5,240 nt of DNA from positions 1 through 5,240 of the forward strand of contig JAFPYQ010000157.1 of the NCBI GenBank assembly GCA_017394475.1, written 5' to 3'. Positions 1-5,240 of the stretch are shown here, piece after piece. A program made the translations under genes and the position numbers. The notes under the pieces were generated by a model. The model saw nothing but the letters and a program-made list of their open reading frames with translations. It had not been told where the DNA came from and did not search any database. Numbering within the stretch: the first letter of the stretch is position 1; every line of letters begins with the position of its first letter. The DNA comes from Oscillospiraceae bacterium (GTDB lineage: Bacteria > Bacillota > Clostridia > Oscillospirales > Ruminococcaceae).

Positions 1-2
1 CT

Positions 3-518
3 ATCACTGATATGAACACGCCACTTGATTTCATAAAGGAACAGCCTGTCAAGCCAATTCCTGTCAATAAGGGATATGAGCTTATCGAAATACGTTGTCA
101 GAGAGATGCAAGGCTTGGCATAAAGCCCGATGAATACATCTCCTTCTGCCAGGAAGCAGCCGGATGTGTGGAAAAATACATCACACCCGGAACAAAGGTC
201 GATGTGATAGGAACGGAAGAATTTATGTTTCCTGCCATATTTGCCGCAGCAAGGCTGCAGAAAAACGGCGTACAGGTGACCTGTCACTCCACCACCCGCA
301 GCCCCATTGTTCCCGGAAAAGGTAATTATCCGCTTCACAGGCGATATGATCTCACCAGCCTATATGAAAAGGACAGGCGCACATTTATATACGATCTTGC
401 CCCCTGTGATGCCGCAGTGGTGATGTGCGACAGCAGAGATATCCCTCCCGAAAGCCTTGATCTGCTGATGACCTGCATCGATGCGAAGAAGATACTTTTA
501 GTAAAGGTATTGTACTGA
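3..518 (+). CDS. Phosphoribosyltransferase-family protein with TRSP domain, 5'-truncated by the window edge
   Basis: This is the C-terminal part of a protein whose start lies left of the window. The frame is open from base 3 (Ile-Thr-Asp before the first Met at 12), and no ribosome binding site precedes that Met, so I treat it as internal. Numbering from that Met, the signature T-R-S-P is at residues 95-98 within CHSTTRSPI, and a GTEEFMFPAIFAAA segment is at 67-80. Both are typical of the TRSP domain, which in known families follows a phosphoribosyltransferase domain. The catalytic PRTase part with its PRPP loop would lie outside the window, so that half of the call is inferred from family architecture. 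The TGA stop is one base before the ATG of the next gene, so the two are probably translationally coupled. In the Ter-associated module such proteins are predicted to act in making a nucleoside-like metabolite; this has not been shown biochemically as far as I know. Confidence 0.82.
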   Translation: MTDMNTPLDFIKEQPVKPIPVNKGYELIEIRCQRDARLGIKPDEYISFCQEAAGCVEKYITPGTKVDVIGTEEFMFPAIFAAARLQKNGVQVTCHSTTRSPIVPGKGNYPLHRRYDLTSLYEKDRRTFIYDLAPCDAAVVMCDSRDIPPESLDLLMTCIDAKKILLVKVLY

Positions 519-519
519 T

Positions 520-1590
520 ATGGATCTCGTAAGAACAAGCTATCGTCCCGAAGATGTGACGATTTTGCTCAAGGATGTTACAGGGCTCGTTGAACCGCAG
601 AGCACCGAAGAACGCGAAAAGCTGATACAATCAGGTCGGCACTACTGCGAGATGCTGCCAATAGAATACCGCCCCAGCGAAAAGTATCTTGAAATGTTTG
701 AATATGCACTGAAGGAGTTTTCATCAGTCACAGCAGATGCTGTGGGACGTATGTCCGAAAGGATATATTCGGCTTGCAAGGCTCCTGTTCTGGTATCCCT
801 TGCAAGGGCAGGCATACCCGCAGGAATAATGTCAAAGCATTATCTTGGAAAAAAGTATGGTATAGAAGTCCCTCATTATTCTATCTCAATAATAAGGGGC
901 AGGGGAATAGACAAGAATGCCCTGGACTATATCCTTTCGGAACACCCGGCGGAAAATATCCGCTTCGTGGACGGATGGACTGGTAAGGGTGCCATAAACA
1001 GACAGCTTTATGCCGCATTGTCTGAAGAAAAGTACAAGGCTATAGACCCCACTCTTGCGGTGATAGCCGATCCCGCACATCTGACTCGCCTGTGTGGTAC
1101 TCATGATGATTTCCTCATCGCATCATCCTGCCTCAATTCCACTGTATCCGGTCTTGTGAGCCGCACATTCCTGAGGGATGATATTATCGGGAAAAGCGAT
1201 TATCACGGCGCCGTGTATTACGGAGAGCTCATAAAAGAAGATCTGTCATACAGATTCATAGAGGAGACCGAACGTCATTTTGATATGAGCCTTTCCTGTG
1301 GGGAAGACACAGAGAGCATCTGTGCACTTGATGATATAAATCCCGATGTGCTGAATGTTGGCAGAGATTTCGGGATCGATGACATAAATCTGATAAAGCC
1401 CGGTATAGGCGAAGCCACAAGAGTGCTGCTCCGCCGCATCCCATACAGGATACTTATCGCCGAGGAGTGTGAGGAGAAATATATCTCCCACATCCTGCAG
1501 CTTGCCGGGGAAAAGAATGTTGCGGTAGAAAAATACCCGCTGAAAAATTATCGCTGCTGCGGCATCATCAAGCAGATGAGCGATGTATGA
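520..1590 (+). CDS. StiP-family protein: PRTase-like/'cysteine protease StiP' domain plus C-terminal PELOTA RNA-binding domain
   Basis: A complete 356-residue cytosolic protein with no signal peptide or membrane segment. The N-terminal domain (about 20-270) carries VSLARAGIPAGIM at 92-104 and RFVDGWTGKGAI at 148-159. The latter resembles the PRPP-binding loop of phosphoribosyltransferases but is diverged. A strongly family-like segment with Cys204 (SSCLNSTVSGLVSRT, 202-216) follows, then SDYHGAVYYGEL at 226-237. The C-terminal part (about 294-351), PGIGEATRVLLRR through YPLKNYRCCGIIK, matches the PELOTA RNA-binding domain that ends these proteins. Databases call the family 'cysteine protease StiP', while comparative genomics described it as a phosphoribosyltransferase; the sequence alone does not settle the chemistry. 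The start at 520 lies one base after the upstream stop, with AAAGG at 503-507 as a weak, rather distant ribosome binding site, which fits coupled translation. An intrinsic terminator follows 7 bases after the stop, making this the last gene of its operon. Confidence 0.88.
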   Translation: MDLVRTSYRPEDVTILLKDVTGLVEPQSTEEREKLIQSGRHYCEMLPIEYRPSEKYLEMFEYALKEFSSVTADAVGRMSERIYSACKAPVLVSLARAGIPAGIMSKHYLGKKYGIEVPHYSISIIRGRGIDKNALDYILSEHPAENIRFVDGWTGKGAINRQLYAALSEEKYKAIDPTLAVIADPAHLTRLCGTHDDFLIASSCLNSTVSGLVSRTFLRDDIIGKSDYHGAVYYGELIKEDLSYRFIEETERHFDMSLSCGEDTESICALDDINPDVLNVGRDFGIDDINLIKPGIGEATRVLLRRIPYRILIAEECEEKYISHILQLAGEKNVAVEKYPLKNYRCCGIIKQMSDV

Positions 1591-1597
1591 TCATAAC

Positions 1598-1630
1598 AAG
1601 CCTGTGTATATGCATAACACAGGCTTTTTT
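1598..1630 (+). terminator. Intrinsic terminator closing the TRSP/StiP operon
   Basis: A perfect 10-bp stem pairs AAGCCTGTGT (1598-1607) with ACACAGGCTT (1617-1626) around a 9-base loop, and the 3' arm runs into six T's (1625-1630). It begins 7 bases after the StiP stop codon. It should separate the accessory operon from rpoB, so rpoB depends on its own promoter downstream. Confidence 0.93.
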
Positions 1631-1650
1631 CATATCCGGACACTAAATCT

Positions 1651-1690
1651 TTATTATAAATGTCCGCGAAAAATCGACATTTAACAATAA
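1651..1690. repeat. Imperfect inverted repeat upstream of the rpoB promoter
   Basis: TAAATGTC (1657-1664) is exactly mirrored by GACATTTA (1676-1683) across an 11-base spacer. Beyond a small internal loop the symmetry continues as TTATT (1651-1655) against AATAA (1686-1690), giving 13 paired positions. A competing pair, CGGACA (1637-1642) with TGTCCG (1661-1666), overlaps it. No T-tract follows, so it is not a terminator. It ends about 80 bases before the -35 box and could be a protein binding site or a relic of a structured RNA; function unknown. Confidence 0.5.
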
Positions 1691-1760
1691 GTTTACAACA
1701 ATAGGTGTAGAATATTCTTTGGTTTTAATATCTGTGGATTGTGACAAAAGTAGAAAATGT

Positions 1761-1773
1761 GCTTGCTTGCTTG
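1761..1773 (+). repeat. GCTT tandem triplet overlapping the -35 box
   Basis: Three consecutive GCTT units followed by G occupy 1761-1773 and run into the TTGACA of the rpoB promoter. Such a short tandem tract can gain or lose units by slippage. Because it lies upstream of the -35/-10 spacer, unit changes would leave the spacer at 17 bases and alter only the upstream contact region. This may be chance. Confidence 0.45.
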
Positions 1774-1799
1774 ACAATATGTAGACAGGAGAGTATAAT
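1771..1799 (+). promoter_or_regulatory. Consensus SigA-type promoter of rpoB
   Basis: A perfect -35 TTGACA (1771-1776) and a perfect -10 TATAAT (1794-1799) are separated by exactly 17 bases. The expected transcription start is about 1804-1808. The preceding 120 bases are AT-rich, which could help RNA polymerase binding. The full match suggests a strong housekeeping promoter, as expected for an RNA polymerase subunit gene no longer served by an upstream ribosomal protein operon promoter. Confidence 0.9.
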
Positions 1800-1920
1800 A
1801 GTAAAGTCTATCAGTATGTGTACTTATAGCTGATTTTTACTTTTTCACAAAAATGCAAGGAGCATATCGGTCAAAATGACGACTTTTATGCGCCTCGGTT
1901 TTTGACGCTGTTTTTTCAGA

Positions 1921-1944
1921 GTACATTGCTACAAAGCATTGTAC
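1921..1944 (+). promoter_or_regulatory. Hairpin just upstream of the rpoB ribosome binding site
   Basis: GTACA (1921-1925) pairs with TGTAC (1940-1944), and TGCT (1927-1930) pairs with AGCA (1935-1938), leaving one T-T mismatch and the four-base loop ACAA. It ends 10 bases before AGGAGG and has no T tract behind it, so it is not a terminator. It leaves the ribosome binding site free and could protect the mRNA 5' region, serve as an RNase processing site, or bind a regulator. Confidence 0.6.
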
Positions 1945-1954
1945 ATCTCTGTTC

Positions 1955-1960
1955 AGGAGG
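1955..1960 (+). promoter_or_regulatory. Ribosome binding site of rpoB
   Basis: AGGAGG lies 6 bases before the ATG at 1967. It is a full match to the anti-Shine-Dalgarno sequence and fixes the rpoB start; the next in-frame ATG is 26 codons in, inside the conserved N-terminal region. Confidence 0.93.
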
Positions 1961-1966
1961 TATTCT

Positions 1967-4900
1967 ATGGTAAATGTACAGGACGTAACGTTCGGTAAAA
2001 CTACCAGAAAGAGCTTTGGCAGGATAAAGGAAGTTCTTGAAATGCCAAACCTCATCGAGGTTCAGAAAAATTCATACAAATGGTTTCTTGATGAAGGCCT
2101 CAAAGAGGTTTTCAGGGATGCCTCCGAGATAACCGATTTCAATAACAAACTGGTACTCAGCTTTGTTGATTTCAGACTTGACGAAAATCCCAAATATGAG
2201 ATCGCAGAGTGCAAGGAGAGAGATGTTACCTACGCCAAGGCTCTCCGTGTCACCGTTCAGCTCTACAACCGTGAAACAGGCGATGTAAAGCAGAATGAGA
2301 TCTACATGGGCGATCTGCCTATCATGACAGACAGCGGCACATTCGTCATAAACGGCGCAGAGCGTGTCGTAGTATCACAGCTCGTTCGTTCTCCCGGCGT
2401 TTACTATTCTTCCGAAAAGGACAAGACCGGTAAGGATCTTTTCAAGACCACCGTTATCCCCAACAGGGGCGCATGGCTCGAATATGAAATGGATTCTTCC
2501 GATGTGATTTATGTCCGTATAGACAAGAACAGGAAGATCCCCCTCACAACATTCATCAGAGCTATCGGCTGCTCCCTTGATGAAGACATATTCAGCACAT
2601 TCGGCGATGATGAGCGCCTTCACGCTACTATCGAGCAGAAGGATACCACTCACAACGAAGACGAGGCTATGCTCGAGGTCTACAAAAAGCTGCGTCCCGG
2701 TGAGCCCCCCACAAAGGAAAGTGCGGAAGCTCATCTGAATATGCTCCTTTTCGATCCGAGAAGATATGACCTTGCGCGTTTCGGCCGATACAAGTACAAC
2801 CGCAAGCTGGGCATCGCATCAAGACTTGTTGGGCAGAAGCTCAAGGAACCCATAGCAGACCCTGCTACAGGTGAGATACTCGCTGATGAGGGCGAGATAA
2901 TCTCCCGCGAGAAGGCTGAACAGATTCAGCAGGCAGGTGTTAAGCGTGCGGTAGTCCATGTTGAACACAAGGAGTTCCACACATCCGCAACAGGTGAAGT
3001 TACATCCGCTCTTGAAGAGAGAGATGTAGTCATTCTGGGCAACGGAATGGTAGACCTCCAGGGCTATGTGAACTTCGATGTCAAGGAACTGGGCTACAAT
3101 GAGCTGGTCTCCTACTCGGCACTCATGGCACTTCTCGATGAGGTGGGCGATGATGAGGAGAATCTTAAGAAACAGCTCCGTCTCCGCCGCTCCGAGATAA
3201 TCCCCAAGCACATCACACTTGATGATATCTACGCTTCCATCAGCTATTTCCTCGATCTGTGCGAGGGCGTGGGAAGCGTTGACGATATAGACCATCTGGG
3301 CAACAGGCGTATCCGTTCCTTCGGCGAGCTCATGCAGAACCAGTTCCGCATAGGCTTTGCAAGAATGGAAAGAGGTATCCGCGAGAAGATGAACACTCAG
3401 TCTCAGGATGCAGATACCATCACACCTGCGAGCCTTGTCAATATAAGACCCATAACAGCAGCCGTAAAGGAATTCTTTGGTTCCTCGCCGCTGTCACAGT
3501 TTATGGATCAGAACAACCCCCTTGCTGAGCTCACTCACAAGAGAAGGCTCTCCGCATTGGGTCCCGGCGGTCTTTCAAGAGACCGTGCAGGATTTGAGGT
3601 CCGCGACGTTCACTACTCTCACTATGGACGCATGTGTCCTATCGAGACCCCCGAAGGTCCTAACATCGGACTTATCTCCTACCTTGCTTCATTTGCAAGG
3701 ATCAATGCCTACGGCTTCATCGAGGCTCCTTACAGAAGAGTTGACAAGGAGACAGGCGTAGTTACCGATGATGTTGTTTACATGACAGCAGATATCGAGG
3801 ACAACTACACCATAGCTCAGGCAAATGAGCCCCTTACCGAGGATCACAAATTCGCCCGCAAAAAGGTAAACGCACGTTTCCGCGATCAGATACTCGAATG
3901 TGAACGCGAGCGCGTTGATTTCATGGATGTATCTCCTAAAATGGTAGTTTCCATAGCTACTGCCATGATACCCTTCCTTGAAAACGATGACGCGAACCGT
4001 GCACTCATGGGTGCAAACATGCAGCGTCAGGCTGTGCCCCTGCTCAAAACGGAGGCTCCCATCGTCGGCACAGGTATGGAATACAAAGCTGCTGTTGACT
4101 CGGGTGTTTGCGTGATCTCCCAGCATGACGGTATAGTTGACCGTGTTACCGCTGATGAAGTTGTCATCAAAGAGGGAACAGGCGCACTCAATACCTATAA
4201 GCTTACAAAATTCAAACGTTCCAACCAGGGAACATGTATAAATCAGAGACCTGTCGTAGACCGCGGTGAGCGTGTCCATGTAGGACAGGTGCTTGCAGAC
4301 GGTCCTGCTACCTCCAACGGTGAGCTTGCTATAGGCAAGAACGCTCTCATAGGCTTTATGACCTGGGAGGGCTACAACTACGAGGATGCGGTACTTCTCA
4401 ACGAAAGAATGGTCCGCGAGGACATCTACACCTCTATCCATATCGAAGAGTATGAGATAGAGGAAAGAGATACAAAGCTCGGCTCCGAAATGATAACCAA
4501 GGATATCCCCAATGTGGGTGAAGATGCTGTCAAGGATCTTGACGACAACGGTATCATCAGGATAGGCGCAGAGGTGCAGGCAGGCGATATCCTCGTCGGC
4601 AAGGTAACACCTAAGGGCGAGACCGAGCTCACCGCTGAGGAAAGACTTCTCCGTGCCATTTTCGGCGACAAGGCGAAGGAAGTAAGGGACAACTCCCTTA
4701 AGGTACCTCACGGCACATACGGCGTAGTAGTAGATGTAAGAGTATTCACCCGTGAGAACTGCGAAGAGCTCTCACCCGGAGTAAACAGACTGGTACGCTG
4801 CTACATCGCACAGAAGAGAAAGATATCCGTCGGCGATAAGATGGCGGGTCGTCACGGTAACAAGGGTGTCGTTTCGAGGATACTCAAATCCGAGGATATG

Positions 4901-5240
4901 CCCTTCCTTCCCGATGGTACTCCGCTGGATATCGTGCTCAACCCTCTGGGCGTTCCTTCCCGAATGAATATCGGACAGGTGCTTGAAGTGCATCTCGGCA
5001 TGGCTGCAAGAAAGCTGGGCTGGAAGGTCTGCACTCCCGTATTCGACGGTGCTCATGAGGAAGATATCAGAGCCGCATTTGAAGAAGCAGGAATGGATTC
5101 CGACGGTAAGATCCAGCTGCGTGACGGCCGTACAGGTGAACTTTTCGACAACAGAGTCACAGTCGGCATAATGTATTACCTCAAACTCCACCACCTTGTT
5201 GATGATAAGATACATGCTCGTTCCGTAGGTCCCTATGCCC
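1967..5240 (+). CDS. rpoB: DNA-directed RNA polymerase subunit beta, 3'-truncated by the window edge
   Basis: The beta subunit forms one pincer and much of the active-site wall of RNA polymerase. 1091 complete codons are visible, reaching HARSVGPYA; the Q-PLGGKAQ region, C-terminal clamp segment and stop lie beyond the window. In order: the N-terminal [16 protein letters not shown] (18-33); [14 protein letters not shown] (132-145); the rifampicin region [20 protein letters not shown] (505-524) followed by [26 protein letters not shown] (557-570); the EGYNYED active-site segment (801-807, E806/D807 matching E. coli E813/D814); and [12 protein letters not shown] (956-967). Q511, D514, H524, R527 and S529 correspond to E. 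coli Q513, D516, H526, R529 and S531 and are all wild type, predicting rifampicin sensitivity. About 36 extra residues compared with my recollection of the B. subtilis protein fall between about 315 and 415. rplL is not upstream; rpoC would be expected downstream. Confidence 0.98.
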   Translation, partial: MVNVQDVTFGKTTRKSFGRIKEVLEMPNLIEVQKNSYKWFLDEGLKEVFRDASEITDFNNKLVLSFVDFRLDENPKYEIAECKERDVTYAKALRVTVQLYNRETGDVKQNEIYMGDLPIMTDSGTFVINGAERVVVSQLVRSPGVYYSSEKDKTGKDLFKTTVIPNRGAWLEYEMDSSDVIYVRIDKNRKIPLTTFIRAIGCSLDEDIFSTFGDDERLHATIEQKDTTHNEDEAMLEVYKKLRPGEPPTKESAEAHLNMLLFDPRRYDLARFGRYKYNRKLGIASRLVGQKLKEPIADPATGEILADEGEIISREKAEQIQQAGVKRAVVHVEHKEFHTSATGEVTSALEERDVVILGNGMVDLQGYVNFDVKELGYNELVSYSALMALLDEVGDDEENLKKQLRLRRSEIIPKHITLDDIYASISYFLDLCEGVGSVDDIDHLGNRRIRSFGELMQNQFRIGFARMERGIREKMNTQSQDADTITPASLVNIRPITAAVKEFFGSSPLSQFMDQNNPLAELTHKRRLSALGPGGLSRDRAGFEVRDVHYSHYGRMCPIETPEGPNIGLISYLASFARINAYGFIEAPYRRVDKETGVVTDDVVYMTADIEDNYTIAQANEPLTEDHKFARKKVNARFRDQILECERERVDFMDVSPKMVVSIATAMIPFLENDDANRALMGANMQRQAVPLLKTEAPIVGTGMEYKAAVDSGVCVISQHDGIVDRVTADEVVIKEGTGALNTYKLTKFKRSNQGTCINQRPVVDRGERVHVGQVLADGPATSNGELAIGKNALIGFMTWEGYNYEDAVLLNERMVREDIYTSIHIEEYEIEERDTKLGSEMITKDIPNVGEDAVKDLDDNGIIRIGAEVQAGDILVGKVTPKGETELTAEERLLRAIFGDKAKEVRDNSLKVPHGTYGVVVDVRVFTRENCEELSPGVNRLVRCYIAQKRKISVGDKMAGRHGNKGVVSRILKSEDMPFLPDGTPLDIVLNPLGVPSRMNIGQVLEVHLGMAARKLGWKVCTPVFDGAHEEDIRAAFEEAGMDSDGKIQLRDGRTGELFDNRVTVGIMYYLKLHHLVDDKIHARSVGPYA

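Larger units (their letters stand above)
1806..1966 (+). promoter_or_regulatory. Long structured 5' leader of rpoB mRNA
   Basis: From the predicted start of transcription to the rpoB ATG there are about 160 untranslated bases. I see ATCAG (1810-1814) pairing with CTGAT (1830-1834) and running into a T tract (1834-1838). GTCAAAA (1870-1876) can pair with TTTTGAC (1900-1906) shortly before six T's (1911-1916). That pair competes with a small GTCA/TGAC hairpin (1870-1880). The arrangement would allow premature termination or antitermination control, but the first two stems are weak and the leader matches no riboswitch or ribosomal-protein leader I recognise. I see no convincing coding sequence here. 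Confidence 0.5.

Noticed and set aside
12..14. ATG as the true start of the first gene
   Set aside because: No ribosome binding site precedes it, the frame is open to the window edge, and TRSP domains normally follow a PRTase domain.
1681..1713. A second promoter from TTAACA or TTTACA with TAGAAT
   Set aside because: The spacers would be 21 and 10 bases, both unsuitable, while a perfect promoter lies just downstream.
1806..1966. A known riboswitch, T-box or L10-type ribosomal protein leader
   Set aside because: I found none of the conserved sequence motifs of these elements, only generic stems.
1837..2055. A 72-codon minus-strand open frame over the rpoB leader and start
   Set aside because: It overlaps the rpoB start and leader, resembles no known protein, and has no visible promoter or ribosome binding site.
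2819..3295. A 158-codon minus-strand open frame; others at 2375-2734 and 4772-5215
   Set aside because: All are antisense shadows of rpoB with Cys- and Leu-rich, low-information translations and no ribosome binding context that I could identify.
3477..3761. A 94-codon plus-strand open frame within rpoB
   Set aside because: It is out of frame with rpoB across the conserved rifampicin region, and its translation has no family features.
3689..4711. A 340-codon open frame on the minus strand inside rpoB
   Set aside because: It lies antisense to highly conserved rpoB sequence, shows no recognisable domain, and reflects codon bias of the sense gene.

Overview
The window carries two genes at the 3' end of an accessory operon, a short regulatory interval, and most of rpoB, all on the + strand. 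The rpoB protein resembles RNA polymerase beta subunits of Firmicutes/Clostridia. Together with a strong AGGAGG ribosome binding site and a perfect SigA-type promoter, this suggests a low-to-mid-GC clostridial bacterium. The general style fits Ruminococcus or a related Oscillospiraceae genus; the genus is an inference from remembered family features, not from a search.

Region 1 (about 3-1590) is the tail of an operon of the kind found in the tellurium-resistance (Ter) associated biosynthetic module. The first gene is cut by the left edge. Its visible part is the C-terminal half of a phosphoribosyltransferase-family protein ending in a TRSP domain, with the signature Thr-Arg-Ser-Pro intact. 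One base after its stop begins a complete 356-residue StiP-family protein: an N-terminal phosphoribosyltransferase-like/'cysteine protease StiP' domain and a C-terminal PELOTA-type RNA-binding domain. In published comparative genomics these two families travel together and are predicted to help make a nucleoside-like metabolite in Ter stress-response systems. A textbook intrinsic terminator (1598-1630) closes this operon.

Region 2 (about 1631-1966) is a non-coding interval of roughly 335 bases. It contains an imperfect inverted repeat (1651-1690), a GCTT triple repeat running into the -35 box, a perfect -35/-10 pair with 17-base spacing (1771-1799), and a leader of about 160 bases with two U-rich tracts and a clear hairpin (1921-1944) just before the ribosome binding site.

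Region 3 (1967-5240) is rpoB, open through the right edge, with 1091 full codons visible. The rifampicin pocket residues are of the sensitive type, apart from a proline at the position of E. coli Q510. The gene normally found just upstream of rpoB (rplL, ribosomal protein L7/L12) is absent. Here rpoB starts its own transcription unit behind a terminated accessory operon.

I see no tRNA, rRNA, CRISPR array, insertion sequence or phage gene. The part most likely to hold poorly described biology is the Ter-type module pair; the rpoB leader comes second.
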